Shown one piece after another: positions 37,173 through 46,857 of a stretch of 64,000 bases of DNA (positions within the stretch are counted from its first letter, which is position 1; each line of letters begins with the position of its first letter). The notes below the pieces were generated by a model. The model searched no databases, was not told the DNA's origin, and saw nothing but the letters and a program-made list of their open reading frames with translations. The DNA is taken from the NCBI RefSeq assembly GCF_900465345.1, contig NZ_UEGO01000038.1, positions 62,001 through 126,000 of the forward strand. Reading direction: 5' to 3'. Both the position numbers and the translations under genes were made by a program. This stretch comes from Asaia bogorensis. GTDB lineage: Bacteria > Pseudomonadota > Alphaproteobacteria > Acetobacterales > Acetobacteraceae.

Positions 37173-38084
37173 ATGTTTCGTATACTCGTGATCAAGCTCG
37201 GCGCGCTGGGTGATTTCGTGCAGGCCTTCGCCCCTTTTGCCGCCATCAGGGCGCACTGGCCCGAGGCAGAGATCACCCTGCTGACCACCACGCTGTTTGC
37301 ACCGCTGGCCAAGGCCAGCCCGTGGTTTGATCATGTGACCGTCGATGTGCGACCGCGCTGGTCGGACCTGCGTGGCATGATGGCCCTGCGTCGCACCCTG
37401 CGCGGGTATGATCTGGTGATTGATCTGCAGACATCAGGGCGCAGTACCCGGTATCAGCGTCTGGCCGGGCAGAAACGCTGGTGCGGGATTGCGCCGGACG
37501 GGGCATTTTTTCACGACAACCCCTATCGTGATGCCATGCACAGCGTAGCGCGACAGCGTGATCAGCTGGCACGGCTGGGTGTGTCTGAATTGTCCGGCAC
37601 GGATCTGGAGTGGCTGGGGCGTGGTGGCCCCGATCTGCCTGCCCCCTATGCGGTCATCGTGCCGGGGGCGGCCCCTCACCGGCCCGCCAAACGCTGGCCA
37701 GCCAGCCATTATGCGGCTCTGGCGCATGAACTGCTCGCATCGGGCCTGCATGTCGTCATGATCGGCGCAGCCAGCGAATCCGGTCTAGCCGAAACGATCA
37801 AGGCTCAGGTGCCCGCCATGCTCGACCTGACAGGACAGACGGATCTGCTTTCGCTAGGGGGGATCTTCGCGCGCGCCGCTCTGGCGGTTGGTAATGATAC
37901 AGGCCCGATGCATCTGGCGGCTGCGATGGGTTGCCGGTCTCTTGTTCTGTTTTCCGGTGAAAGTAACCCGCGTCTGACGGCGCCGGTTGGGTGTGCTCCA
38001 GGTCAGGTGCGTATTCTGGCCGTTGATGATCTGCGCAGGCTTGACGTTTCCAGGGTTGCGGCCTGCCTTAACTGGGGCCATTAG
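37173..38084 (+). CDS. Glycosyltransferase family 9 (heptosyltransferase-like)
   Basis: 303 residues. N-terminal ILVIKLGALGDFVQA and C-terminal GNDTGPMHLAAAMG, both diagnostic of GT9/LPS heptosyltransferases. Probably adds a heptose or other sugar in LPS core assembly, cytosolic/peripheral membrane. Ribosome-binding site aggatggccgg. Ends 39 bp before thrS, so co-transcription is possible. Confidence 0.9.
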   Translation: MFRILVIKLGALGDFVQAFAPFAAIRAHWPEAEITLLTTTLFAPLAKASPWFDHVTVDVRPRWSDLRGMMALRRTLRGYDLVIDLQTSGRSTRYQRLAGQKRWCGIAPDGAFFHDNPYRDAMHSVARQRDQLARLGVSELSGTDLEWLGRGGPDLPAPYAVIVPGAAPHRPAKRWPASHYAALAHELLASGLHVVMIGAASESGLAETIKAQVPAMLDLTGQTDLLSLGGIFARAALAVGNDTGPMHLAAAMGCRSLVLFSGESNPRLTAPVGCAPGQVRILAVDDLRRLDVSRVAACLNWGH

Positions 38085-38123
38085 AACAGCTCAACTTATC
38101 TCTTACGCCAGGAGCGCATCTCC

Positions 38124-40058
38124 ATGCCTGCCATTACCCTGCCCGATGGTTCCGTTCGCACGTTCGACGGTGCCACGACTGGCACGGCAGTCGCGGCTTC
38201 GATCGGTCCCGGTCTGGCGCGTGCTGCCGTTGCGATGAGCCTGAATGGCAAGCTGGTCGATCTCTCGACGGCCATTGCCGAGGATTCAGAGCTGCGCTTC
38301 ATTACGCGCAAGGACGATATCGTTCTGGAGATGATCCGCCATGATACCGCCCATGTGCTGGCCGAAGCCGTGCAGGCGCTTTGGCCCGGCACGCAGGTGA
38401 CGATTGGCCCTTCCATCAAGGACGGGTTCTATTACGATTTCTTCCGCAATCAGCCTTTCACACCCGAGGATTTCGAGGCGATCGAGGCCAAGATGCGCGA
38501 GATTATCGCGGCCAATGCGCCGTTCGAGCGTGAGGAATGGGATCGTGACGCCGCCATTGCCTTCTTCGAGGAGAAGGGTGAGCGCTTCAAGGCGGAGCTG
38601 ATCCGCGATCTGCCCGAGAGCGAGACCATCTCGATCTATCGCCAAGGGGCATGGCTCGATCTGTGCCGTGGGCCGCATATGCGTGGCACTGGCGATATCG
38701 GCACGGCGTTCAAGCTCATGAAGGTGGCAGGCGCGTATTGGCGCGGCGACCATCGTAACCCCATGCTGACGCGTATCTACGGCACGGCCTGGCGCGACCA
38801 GAAGGAACTCGACGCCTATCTGCATCAGCTAGAGGAAGCCGAGAAGCGTGACCATCGCCGTATCGGCCGCGAGATGGATCTGTTCCATATCCAGGAAGAA
38901 GCGGTGGGGCAGATTTTCTGGCACGCCAAGGGCTGGCGTCTGTACACCGTGCTTCAGGACTATATGCGTCGTATCCAGACGCGCTATGGCTATGAGGAAG
39001 TGCGTACGCCGCAGCTGGTGGACCGTGCCCTGTGGGAAGCCTCGGGCCATTGGGACAAATATCGCGAGCACATGTTCATCGCGACGGTTGAGGATGAGGA
39101 AAAGACCCTCGCCCTCAAGCCCATGAACTGCCCCTGCCATGTGCAGATCTTCCGCCATGGGCTGCGCTCCTATCGCGAGCTGCCGCTGCGTATGGCGGAG
39201 TTCGGCGCGTGTCATCGTTACGAGCCCTCGGGAGCGCTGCATGGCATCATGCGTGTCCGTGGCTTCACGCAGGACGATGCGCATATCTTCTGCACCGAGG
39301 AACAGATTGCAGCCGAGACGGCGACGTTCGTTGCCATGCTCGATGAGGTCTATCGCGATCTGGGCTTCGAGAATTTCCGCGTGAAGTTCTCCGACCGTCC
39401 TGATGCGCGTGCGGGTGACGACGCAACCTGGGACAAGTCGGAAAAGGCGCTCAAGGAAGCCTGTGCATTAGCGGGTGTGACATTCGAGACCAATCCGGGC
39501 GAAGGCGCCTTCTATGGCCCGAAACTCGAATTCGTGCTGACGGATGCGATCGGTCGCGACTGGCAGTGCGGCACGTTGCAGGTCGATTTCATCCTGCCCG
39601 AGCGTCTGGATGCTTCCTATATCGGTGAGGACAGCGCGCGCCATCGCCCGGTGATGCTGCATCGTGCCATTCTCGGTAGCTTCGAGCGCTTCATCGGTAT
39701 CCTGATCGAGCAGTTTGCCGGCAAGTTCCCGCTCTGGCTGGCCCCGACGCAGGTTGTGGTGGCAAGCATCGTGACGGATGCCGAGCCTTATGCGCAGGAC
39801 GTGGCTGCAAAGCTGCGCCGCGCCGGGCTTCAGGTTGAGGTGGACGGGCGCAACGAGAAGATCAACGCGAAGATCCGCGAGCATTCGCTTGCCCGTGTTC
39901 CTGTCATCCTCGTCGTGGGGCGCCGTGAGGCGGAAGAAGGCAAGGTGGCCATGCGTCGTCTGGGCGGCGCAGCACAGGAAATTCTGGGCCTTGAGGAAGT
40001 GGTCACACTTCTGGGCGAAGAAGCCAAGGCACCCGATATGCAACGCTTGCAGGGCTGA
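38124..40058 (+). CDS. thrS: Threonyl-tRNA synthetase
   Basis: 644 residues. TGS domain (1-60), editing/SAD domain, then the class II catalytic core with zinc ligand Cys in [10 protein letters not shown] (about 335), motif 2 [13 protein letters not shown] and a C-terminal anticodon-binding domain. Essential enzyme of translation. Full length, no anomalies. Confidence 0.98.
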   Translation: MPAITLPDGSVRTFDGATTGTAVAASIGPGLARAAVAMSLNGKLVDLSTAIAEDSELRFITRKDDIVLEMIRHDTAHVLAEAVQALWPGTQVTIGPSIKDGFYYDFFRNQPFTPEDFEAIEAKMREIIAANAPFEREEWDRDAAIAFFEEKGERFKAELIRDLPESETISIYRQGAWLDLCRGPHMRGTGDIGTAFKLMKVAGAYWRGDHRNPMLTRIYGTAWRDQKELDAYLHQLEEAEKRDHRRIGREMDLFHIQEEAVGQIFWHAKGWRLYTVLQDYMRRIQTRYGYEEVRTPQLVDRALWEASGHWDKYREHMFIATVEDEEKTLALKPMNCPCHVQIFRHGLRSYRELPLRMAEFGACHRYEPSGALHGIMRVRGFTQDDAHIFCTEEQIAAETATFVAMLDEVYRDLGFENFRVKFSDRPDARAGDDATWDKSEKALKEACALAGVTFETNPGEGAFYGPKLEFVLTDAIGRDWQCGTLQVDFILPERLDASYIGEDSARHRPVMLHRAILGSFERFIGILIEQFAGKFPLWLAPTQVVVASIVTDAEPYAQDVAAKLRRAGLQVEVDGRNEKINAKIREHSLARVPVILVVGRREAEEGKVAMRRLGGAAQEILGLEEVVTLLGEEAKAPDMQRLQG

Positions 40059-40091
40059 AACGCAGCAGACAGACGCGAAAACCTTGCAATC

Positions 40092-40122
40092 CCGGTGCTT
40101 CGTGACTATGTCGGGGCACCGG
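40092..40122 (+). terminator. Hairpin between thrS and infC
   Basis: ccggtgc/gcaccgg 7-bp stem with a 17-nt loop, 33 bp after the thrS stop and without a T-run. It may attenuate read-through into infC. Confidence 0.4.
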
Positions 40123-40228
40123 CCTTCCCGCAAACAAGCCGTTAATTTCGTCACGCTAAGGTGATGAAATTTTTGGCCGGGTTGCGCGTATTGAAGTGCC
40201 GACAAGCACAAGATCTGAAAACGTCGAC

Positions 40229-40242
40229 AGGAGACGACCATA
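40229..40242 (+). promoter_or_regulatory. infC ribosome-binding site and AUA start
   Basis: aggag (40229-40233), 6-nt spacer, then ATA at 40240. No ribosome-binding site precedes the first ATG (40255). Confidence 0.7.
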
Positions 40243-40776
40243 GCTAGACCACCGATGCAGGCCGCACCCACCCGTGAAGGGCCCCGAGTTAACGAGGAAA
40301 TCCGCGTTCCTCAGGTGCGCTTGATTGACGCCGACGGCGAAATGGCTGGCGTCATGACAACGCGCGATGCTCTTGCACGCGCCTATTCGGTCGGACTCGA
40401 CCTTCTGGAAATCAGCCCGACGGCTGAGCCGCCGGTCGTCAAGATTCTCGACTACGGCAAGTTCAAATACGAACAGCAGAAGAAGAAGAACGAAGCGCGC
40501 AAAAAGCAGAAGGTCATCGAGATCAAGGAAGTCAAGGTGCGCCCCAGCACCAATGAAAATGACTACCAGGTGAAGCTGCGCGCCATGAATTCCTTCCTGG
40601 CTGAAGGCGACAAGGTCAAGGTTTCGCTGCGCTTCAAGGGGCGCGAAATGGCCCATCAGGAACTCGGCATCAAGATGCTTGAGCGCATCCGCACCGAGAT
40701 GGAAGACAAGGCCAAGGTTGAGCAGATGCCCAAGCTTGAGAACCGTCAGATGATCATGGTGCTCGCACCACGCTAA
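40240..40776 (+). CDS. infC: Translation initiation factor IF-3
   Basis: 178 residues if begun at ATA 40240 (173 from ATG 40255). The N-domain ([20 protein letters not shown]), linker helix [18 protein letters not shown] and C-domain ([27 protein letters not shown]) are typical. The Shine-Dalgarno sequence is placed for the ATA codon, and non-canonical starts in infC are a known conserved autoregulation device, since IF-3 rejects non-AUG starts. A terminator follows at 40807. IF-3 itself is certain; the ATA start is inferred. Confidence 0.95.
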   Translation: MARPPMQAAPTREGPRVNEEIRVPQVRLIDADGEMAGVMTTRDALARAYSVGLDLLEISPTAEPPVVKILDYGKFKYEQQKKKNEARKKQKVIEIKEVKVRPSTNENDYQVKLRAMNSFLAEGDKVKVSLRFKGREMAHQELGIKMLERIRTEMEDKAKVEQMPKLENRQMIMVLAPR

Positions 40777-40806
40777 GCAGATTCTCATCGAGAACATGTT
40801 TAAAAG

Positions 40807-40832
40807 ACCCCGGCTTGTCCGGGGTTTTTTTT
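40807..40832 (+). terminator. Rho-independent terminator of infC
   Basis: ccccgg-cttg-tccgggg stem followed by T8, about 30 bp after the infC stop. Confidence 0.9.
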
Positions 40833-41445
40833 ATCCCGCTTCCCTGGCTCCGGCCTCCCCTTTGAGGAGCAAGGTACAAGACGCATGGATGCCCCCTTCC
40901 GGGCCTGAACGCCCGCTATCCTTCTGTCATATGTTCTGTGCCCATACCTTGTGGGCGCCGTGCATCGACCCGAAGCGCGGTTGTGTCGCTCCAGTTCTCT
41001 TTCCGCTATGCGCAGGGAGTGCGATCTGGCCTGAGTCTCGTATCTGGCTGCGAGGATGCTCAGTAAAAATATTGGAAAGGACAGCATCTTTTCCTGCCCC
41101 TGCGGCAAGGGAGGAACCCATTTCATGGGTATATTGATAGTTGATAACGGCTCGAGATGCAGCTCTTAACGAAGTTTGACATCTGTAACAGTCAGATAGT
41201 GGAGGAATATGGGATTCTTCATTTTTTCTAGATTGGCGCACTAAGTCTTTATAGATAATTATAAAAGCGCAGACAGTAAACGCGGAATAATTCGTAGTTT
41301 CGTTCCCTTGCCGCGATGTATTTTAATATCACATTCTGGTGAGAAATTTGTCTGTGAATTAATGGAATTTAAATCTCCTGGGTGCAGACTGTAAAGCGCA
41401 CGGGGCGTAGAGTTTATTTAACGAAACAAGAGGGTCAAATTAACG
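40833..41445. other. A+T-richer intergenic region before RTX-like gene
   Basis: 613 bp with no supported gene. The right half (41140-41445) is clearly richer in A+T than its surroundings. It holds TTGACA at 41176-41181 without a well-spaced -10, an 11-codon frame with GGAGG at 41201-41205, and the leader of the large gene. Promoter(s) of that gene should lie here. Confidence 0.6.
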
Positions 41446-43839
41446 ATGGGTACGAATGATACTGATACGACAACCTATGTATACAGTAACCCTAGTGTAA
41501 GCGGCCCCAATCTGCCGATGAATACGCAGCAGGTCGTTAATGGGCAGATTATCTATAACAGTTCCATGTCTGAGCTCAGTGGCGAGCAATCCCCTGACTG
41601 GGCTATCATCCAATGGAATCAGGCGACGGCCTTTGATCCGCTCACTGGTGATGACACCCGCGTTTGGGACAGTAATTTCGGCTATTCTGTCGGGCATTGG
41701 ACGCAGGGCTCTGCGACATCTACAGCAGGCAAGACGAGCTACAACGTCTTCAAGGATCCGGATGACGGTCATTATATCTATCAGATGGCAGCTCAGGGCG
41801 GTCATCTGCTTGATGTTCAGCTCTCCGCAGTCAAGGCAGTTGATGGCCAGTACTCGTTCAACCATCAGATAACAGCGTCTCTCAAGCAGGGAATAAGCAA
41901 TTATTCTGGCACAACTGGTGTCTATCAGGCCGGGATGAACTTCACGATCAATTATCATGGGCCATCCATGAGTTTTGGTATATTTCTTCAATTTGAAACG
42001 ATTGATTACAAGGGGAAGCCACAAAGCTACGCTTCGATCACATCGACGATCGGTGGTTCTATTTATAACTTCACTGGTTCGCAGGCTGATTACATCAATC
42101 CTACTTTCGCCTCAAATAACGGCGTCATGTACCAGACGACCATCGACGTAAACCAGGGATTGATGGCTGCCATCAAGTCGATCGTTCGCCTCTACCCCAA
42201 TATGGCCAGCGATCTTGAGAACCTGAGTAACTGGTACCTGAGCGGTAGTTATATCGGAGTCGAGACGATTGGTACCGGCCAGGCGACGGATGTGACCGGT
42301 AATTACAACGTCGAAGATCCGCTCATCACCTACGATACCAGCAAGAACGTCACTTATGCAGATCGTTCAACCACGGCAAAGGTCGTTTCGATCGTACCAG
42401 AAGATAACGCGTCAACGCAGATAACCAGCGAGGTCTCCATGCCCAATCTTGTCGTCAAGGGTGTCAACAACACTGTCTATGTGCCCTATAGCTCCAGCGA
42501 CACGGCGGGCATGATGGCGAAAACCTATGCATCGAGCATCCAGACCATGCTCGCGGCAGGATCGCTTGATAACAGTATTCTCTCCACTGGCTCGAATGGC
42601 TATGTTTCTTCACAGAAGGCTTCGCAGGCCATTATCGACAGTGCCGGGACATACGGCGTATCGGGAAATTACACCCATATTGTTGTTGGATCGACTGACA
42701 GCAGCACACTGAATGGCAGTACGATACTTGATACGACACAGGATACTGCAAACTATATAAATATAGTTTCCGGCAACCAATATGGTTCCACCGTAAAGGT
42801 CGGTAACAGCTCGGGCAGTTTTGCGGGCACGCAGGGTAACAACGTCTTTAACGCTTCTGGATCCACGGGAAAGTGGAATATTGCGACTGGCGCAGGCAAT
42901 GATACGATATATGGCGCGCAAGGCACGAACACCATTACGGGGGGAACCGGGAACAACCTGATCTATCTCGGTGGATCGAACAACTTCGTAAATTCGGTGG
43001 GTCAGGATACGATCTACGGCGCAGCCGGGGCGATCGATACTGTCTCGCTGCAGGGGGGGAATTCGACGGCACTCCTCAAGACGAATGCCGCGGTTATGGA
43101 TTTCTCGAGCAACAACCGGATCACGGTGGCTGATAACAGCTCGGTTTACGGGGGTACTTCTTCCGTCGTGAATGTCAGCTCGGGCTCCGCAACCGTGACT
43201 GGCACCCAGGGCGACACAATCTCGGCCGTGGGCAATCTGCAGGTCGTGCATGGGAGTGACCAGACGATCAGTGTGGGAGGGGCACTCTCCTTTATCTCCG
43301 GTACCGGAAAAACTGCCATTTCAGCCGGGAGCGGGACGATCTATGGGGCTGACGGACTGACCGCAACACTGAGTTCCGCGTCACGCCTGCTTTTCACGGC
43401 AAACCAGCCCTATACGACCGGCGCCCAGAACATTGATGGGCGTAACGTTGCAGGTGGCCTTGCAGCCTGGACTGGTGCGGGACAGCAGACGGTGATTGGC
43501 GGCACGGCCTCCGACCAGTTCTATCTTGGTACGGCTTTCACCGGCTCCTCAGACACTGCGACTTCCGCCACGGTCACGGGCGGCTCCGGCGCCGGAAATC
43601 TTTTTGGTATGCTGAACAACCACACTGCTGGCACCTTCACCATTACAGACTTCCGGGCCGCTGCTAACAAGTTCTTCCTCTACAATTACAAGCCTTCTTC
43701 TGCCGATGCCGCCGCTCAGAGCATTTTGAATACGGCTACGGTATCGGGTGGAAATACGTCCGTCATGATCGACGGCAATGCCAAGGTAACCTTCCTCGGG
43801 GTTACTGATCTCAAGACCAGCGATTTCACCATCAGCTAA
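41446..43839 (+). CDS. Large RTX-like secreted protein, cysteine-free
   Basis: 797 residues, rich in Ser, Thr, Gly, Asn and Asp, with no cysteine seen and no N-terminal signal peptide. Residues 1 to about 330 look like a beta-rich globular domain (SFGIFLQFETIDY). RTX-like calcium-binding turns follow, e.g. GAGNDTIYGAQGTNTITGG around 481-500 and GGTASDQFYLG around 685. The last 60 residues (TITDFRAAANKFFLYNY..VTFLGVTDLKTSDF) resemble a C-terminal type I secretion signal. An adhesin, matrix protein or enzyme is possible; no catalytic motif was recognised. No cognate ABC exporter is encoded in the window. Base composition and the long flanks suggest an accessory gene. Confidence 0.75.
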   Translation: MGTNDTDTTTYVYSNPSVSGPNLPMNTQQVVNGQIIYNSSMSELSGEQSPDWAIIQWNQATAFDPLTGDDTRVWDSNFGYSVGHWTQGSATSTAGKTSYNVFKDPDDGHYIYQMAAQGGHLLDVQLSAVKAVDGQYSFNHQITASLKQGISNYSGTTGVYQAGMNFTINYHGPSMSFGIFLQFETIDYKGKPQSYASITSTIGGSIYNFTGSQADYINPTFASNNGVMYQTTIDVNQGLMAAIKSIVRLYPNMASDLENLSNWYLSGSYIGVETIGTGQATDVTGNYNVEDPLITYDTSKNVTYADRSTTAKVVSIVPEDNASTQITSEVSMPNLVVKGVNNTVYVPYSSSDTAGMMAKTYASSIQTMLAAGSLDNSILSTGSNGYVSSQKASQAIIDSAGTYGVSGNYTHIVVGSTDSSTLNGSTILDTTQDTANYINIVSGNQYGSTVKVGNSSGSFAGTQGNNVFNASGSTGKWNIATGAGNDTIYGAQGTNTITGGTGNNLIYLGGSNNFVNSVGQDTIYGAAGAIDTVSLQGGNSTALLKTNAAVMDFSSNNRITVADNSSVYGGTSSVVNVSSGSATVTGTQGDTISAVGNLQVVHGSDQTISVGGALSFISGTGKTAISAGSGTIYGADGLTATLSSASRLLFTANQPYTTGAQNIDGRNVAGGLAAWTGAGQQTVIGGTASDQFYLGTAFTGSSDTATSATVTGGSGAGNLFGMLNNHTAGTFTITDFRAAANKFFLYNYKPSSADAAAQSILNTATVSGGNTSVMIDGNAKVTFLGVTDLKTSDFTIS

Positions 43840-43842
43840 AAT

Positions 43843-43861
43843 CTTCCCCCTTGCGGGGGAG
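43843..43861 (+). terminator. Hairpin after RTX-like gene
   Basis: cttccccc-ttgc-gggggag, stem of 7 bp, immediately after the stop codon at 43839, no T-run. May instead be a REP-like palindrome. Confidence 0.45.
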
Positions 43862-44272
43862 TGTTGTGAGCGGGAAAACCTCTCCGAGGGGGACCCACAA
43901 GAGGGTGTTATCTCGAACTTCCCTGTGGGTGCCGCGCTTCTGAAGCGTGCCCAAGAGATCACCTGTTGAAGGGGCTGGTGTAGATGTATCCTCGCCGGCC
44001 GCTTTCCTGCGGGCGAGGCTGGCTGGCGTATCCCGCTGGTGTTGTTCGTAAAGCCGTATCATGAAACCATCGAGCATCCTCAGGGTGCGGATGCGGTGTC
44101 CAACGGTTCCAAAGCCATGACGTGCCTCCCGCTTCGGGAGCAATGGCTCTCTCGGGATGTGATCGTGCACTCTAATGGCGGCCTGGGGACATATCAGTGT
44201 CAGTCGCCTTGCGTCGGGGCGGGCTGAAGACCTGATGTGTCAAGGTCACCCTTGCGGTCATGTTTTGGGGGG
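43862..44272. other. Gene-poor strip beside tRNA-Ser
   Basis: About 410 bp. A minus-strand open frame (43832-44170) encodes low-complexity sequence with no recognisable family, and overlaps the RTX-like stop; I see no gene. The position at the 3' end of a tRNA gene is where integrative elements commonly insert, but no direct repeat of the tRNA end was found by eye. Confidence 0.5.
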
Positions 44273-44363
44273 TGGCGGAGAGAGTGGGATTCGAACCCAC
44301 GGTACGCTATTAACGTACACACGCTTTCCAAGCGTGCGCCTTAAGCCGCTCGGCCATCTCTCC
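44273..44363 (-). tRNA. tRNA-Ser(GGA)
   Basis: 91 nt including encoded CCA. Acceptor 5' ggagaga pairs with tctctcc; long variable arm typical of class II serine tRNA; anticodon loop ttGGAaa reads UCC/UCU; T-loop ggttcgaatcc. Lies 17 bp downstream of the trpF stop on the same strand. Confidence 0.95.
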
Positions 44364-44380
44364 AGCGCGGGCGGACCATA

Positions 44381-45079
44381 TCAGTTTCTATCGCGCGCGC
44401 AAGGGCCGCAATGCGGCGCACGGGCATTTTCGACGAAGTTTCGTATCAGAGTGGTTGATTTCCGGCCGGGCGCGGATTCAACGCCAGAGGACACATCGAC
44501 GAAAGCTGCGCCACTCTCATCAATGGCTTGTCGGACATTGTCAGGGGTAAGGCCCCCGGCCAGCATCCAGGGCGCGGGAGCTTGCCAGTCACGAAGGACG
44601 CTCCAGTCCAGCCGCAGACCATTGCCACCGGGGTTGGCAGCAGAGGCAGGCGCGCGAGGTTCGATTACAAATCCGTCCAGATCGCGGCTTGTAGGGAGAT
44701 CATTGCGCGTGGTGACCGGGCATGAGAGCCAGACGGGTCGACCAAATTTCTGCCTAAGGCTGCGTGCACGATCTGGCGTGTCATAAACCTGCAGGATATC
44801 GAGGTTGCAACTGGCCAGGGTTTCCGCGATAGCGTCATCGGTGGCTCTGACGAAAAGACCGACGACCGCGGGGCGAATGGCCCTATCCTGCTCAAGAAGG
44901 GCCGCTGCCTGATCAGGTGTGACATGGCGGGGTGAGCGATCGAAGAAAACGAGGCCTATCCAGTTGGCCCCTGCCGCACTTGCTGCCTGGAGCGCAGAAG
45001 CATCAGTGATCCCGCAAATCTTCACGCCAACCTGATCTGCTTCGGCTCGGAGGTTTCCCTGCGTGGCCGCAGTTCTCAT
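44381..45079 (-). CDS. trpF: Phosphoribosylanthranilate isomerase
   Basis: 232 residues. TIM barrel with VKICGITDASAL near the N-terminus (general base Cys22), GLVFFDRSPRHV, and the C-terminal DVSSGVESAPGRKS phosphate-binding loop. Third step of tryptophan synthesis. Overlaps the pyrF stop by 4 bp (ATGA). Confidence 0.95.
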   Translation of the reverse strand: MRTAATQGNLRAEADQVGVKICGITDASALQAASAAGANWIGLVFFDRSPRHVTPDQAAALLEQDRAIRPAVVGLFVRATDDAIAETLASCNLDILQVYDTPDRARSLRQKFGRPVWLSCPVTTRNDLPTSRDLDGFVIEPRAPASAANPGGNGLRLDWSVLRDWQAPAPWMLAGGLTPDNVRQAIDESGAAFVDVSSGVESAPGRKSTTLIRNFVENARAPHCGPCARDRN

Positions 45080-45780
45080 GCTGAAGCCAGCTCGGCCTGA
45101 ATGGCAGCGGCAGCAGCGGCCGGGTCGGCGGCCTGGGTGATGGGGCGACCTACCACAATCCAGTCTGCGCCTGCCTGCGCCGCCTGACGAGGTGTCATGA
45201 TGCGTTTCTGGTCATTGGCGTCTGCCCCTGCAGGGCGGATGCCGGGCACGACCAGAACGGGTGCGTCACCCAGCGCATCACGCAGAGGGGCGATTTCCTC
45301 GGCCGAGCAGACGAGGCCGTCCGCCCCTGCCGTCATGGCCAGACGCCCAAGACGCACCACCTGCTCGCGAGGCGTGGCGGGCACACCGATCTCACGCAGG
45401 GCTGCCTCATCGATGCTGGTCAGAACAGTCACGGCGAGCAACACTGGCCGATGCAACGGCGGGTAGCTCGCGTCGATTGCCTGTCTTGCCGCCGTGATCA
45501 TGGCAGCACCACCGCTGGCATGGATCGTCAGAAGCGACGCCCCGATCGGGGCGAGGCTGCTCAGGCCTTTGGCAACTGTATTTGGGATGTCATGCAGTTT
45601 GAGATCGAGGAAAAGCGGATTGCGACCTGCGACCTCACGCAGGGCGGAAAAACCCTGGGCATAGGTGAATTCCATACCAAGCTTGATCGCATCGACATGA
45701 CCATCGAGCGCGCTCGCCCAGTGACGTGCCTGGTCGAGGCTCTGGGTGTCGAGGGCGGCGATCAGGCGGGTACGTTTCAT
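45076..45780 (-). CDS. pyrF: Orotidine 5'-phosphate decarboxylase
   Basis: 234 residues. Last step of UMP synthesis. Active-site Asp/Lys tetrad segment FLDLKLHDIPNTV is intact, as are the C-terminal GIRP and phosphate-binding VVGRPIT. Start at MKRTRLIAALD with gagacattttc upstream; an in-frame GTG-type extension is not conserved. Confidence 0.97.
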   Translation of the reverse strand: MKRTRLIAALDTQSLDQARHWASALDGHVDAIKLGMEFTYAQGFSALREVAGRNPLFLDLKLHDIPNTVAKGLSSLAPIGASLLTIHASGGAAMITAARQAIDASYPPLHRPVLLAVTVLTSIDEAALREIGVPATPREQVVRLGRLAMTAGADGLVCSAEEIAPLRDALGDAPVLVVPGIRPAGADANDQKRIMTPRQAAQAGADWIVVGRPITQAADPAAAAAAIQAELASA

Positions 45781-45844
45781 GAAAATGTCTCGATACAGGG
45801 GCTTGGAATGGGGCAGGCCGTCCGGATGGGGAGGCCTGGTCAAA

Positions 45845-46189
45845 TCAGGGGGCAGGCGGAACGGTGCTGGTCTGGGTCTCGTAGGGCGCGCGGCTCGGGT
45901 CGGTTGCGATTGTCAGGCGGTCAATACGCTGGTGAAGGTCAAGCACCTGCGTTTCAAGGGCACGCACCTGCTGCTCGGCCTTGCGGGCTCTTGAGCGCTG
46001 CTTGATCTCGCCGATGAACATCACGAAACCGCCAATGAGGAAGCTGGCAGCGCCTACGCCCAGAACCAGCATCCCGACCGAGAACTGCCAGCCATAGGAA
46101 ACAATCCACAGAGGCTGTGCATCGGGGTTGCTCAAAGCAAAAGTGATGAGAACAACAAGAAAAACGACGATAACGAGCAGGCGAACCAT
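45845..46189 (-). CDS. lapA: LapA-domain (DUF1049) inner-membrane protein
   Basis: 114 residues, two membrane helices (LLVIVVFLVVLITFAL, FSVGMLVLGVGAASFLIGG) and a C-terminal coiled coil (AEQQVRALETQVLDLHQRI). This is the LapA/YciS layout, which in E. coli works with LapB in LPS control. ATG at 46189 chosen over an adjacent GTG. Located 64 bp before pyrF, same strand, an arrangement seen in alphaproteobacteria. Confidence 0.85.
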   Translation of the reverse strand: MVRLLVIVVFLVVLITFALSNPDAQPLWIVSYGWQFSVGMLVLGVGAASFLIGGFVMFIGEIKQRSRARKAEQQVRALETQVLDLHQRIDRLTIATDPSRAPYETQTSTVPPAP

Positions 46190-46366
46190 CACAAAGACCC
46201 CTTATTTCCGGGTGGCGACGCAAGAATATCGTGCCGCGCATTCATCGTATCGCCTTAGCCCGGGTTCCTGCCAGCGGCAAGGTTTGTTGCTTTTTCTTGA
46301 CCCGGGGCCAGATGGCATGGTGGCGTGGCAGGCCGTGCATGGTCCTGAGCGAGGCTTTACCCAATC

Positions 46367-46657
46367 ATGTCCCAGCTTATCACCTTCCGCCCGCCTCTTC
46401 CCAATACGGACCGGCTATGGGCTGTCATGGCCTGGCAGGGGCGACGCAGCCGTATCGCCAACGTGCATGCCACACGCGAAGCCGCTCAGGCTGATTGCGA
46501 GTGGCGCAGCCGACAGGTCCATGAATACCGGCATTTCCTGGCCTCGGAGCAAAAGGCTCCTTTACGCTACGATGTGCGGTCGATCGGCCGAGCCGAGTTG
46601 CCTCGCAGCTGGTCGCCCCTGCCGGCACTGGGGTTCCTGCGTGGCCAGTCTTTCTGA
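46367..46657 (+). CDS. Small hypothetical protein
   Basis: 96 residues, Arg-rich and hydrophilic (AWQGRRSRIANVHATREAAQ, then CEWRSRQVHEYRHFLASEQ). No family recognised, no signal or membrane segment, and the ribosome-binding site is weak. Kept because it is the longest open frame in the gap between lapA and secB and has protein-like composition; expression is uncertain. Confidence 0.45.
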   Translation: MSQLITFRPPLPNTDRLWAVMAWQGRRSRIANVHATREAAQADCEWRSRQVHEYRHFLASEQKAPLRYDVRSIGRAELPRSWSPLPALGFLRGQSF

Positions 46658-46801
46658 GAAGGGCAGGCCATGTCTGGCAAGGGGCGGCACAGGAGATTTG
46701 CAGCGTTGGATGCATGGTCTGTTTTAAAACATGACCAGAACCCTGGTTTGACGTGCCTCATCTGGTCTTGATCGCCAAGTCATGACAGAAGCACTGGCGG
46801 A

Positions 46802-46826
46802 CTATGCTTGTTGTTGGCAAGCATAG
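46802..46826. promoter_or_regulatory. Perfect palindrome upstream of secB
   Basis: ctatgcttg-ttgttgg-caagcatag, 9-bp arms and 7-nt loop, ending 31 bp before the secB start. Could be an operator or an mRNA hairpin near the start; no T-run follows. Confidence 0.5.
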
Positions 46827-46857
46827 ACATCGAAAGATATCAAAGGAACGGGATACC

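Noticed and set aside
40796-41137. Plus-strand frame of 113 codons after infC
   Set aside because: Starts inside the infC terminator and has no protein-like pattern.
43832-44170. Minus-strand frame of 112 codons near tRNA-Ser
   Set aside because: Begins inside a gene-poor strip, low-complexity sequence, overlaps the RTX-like stop; no family.
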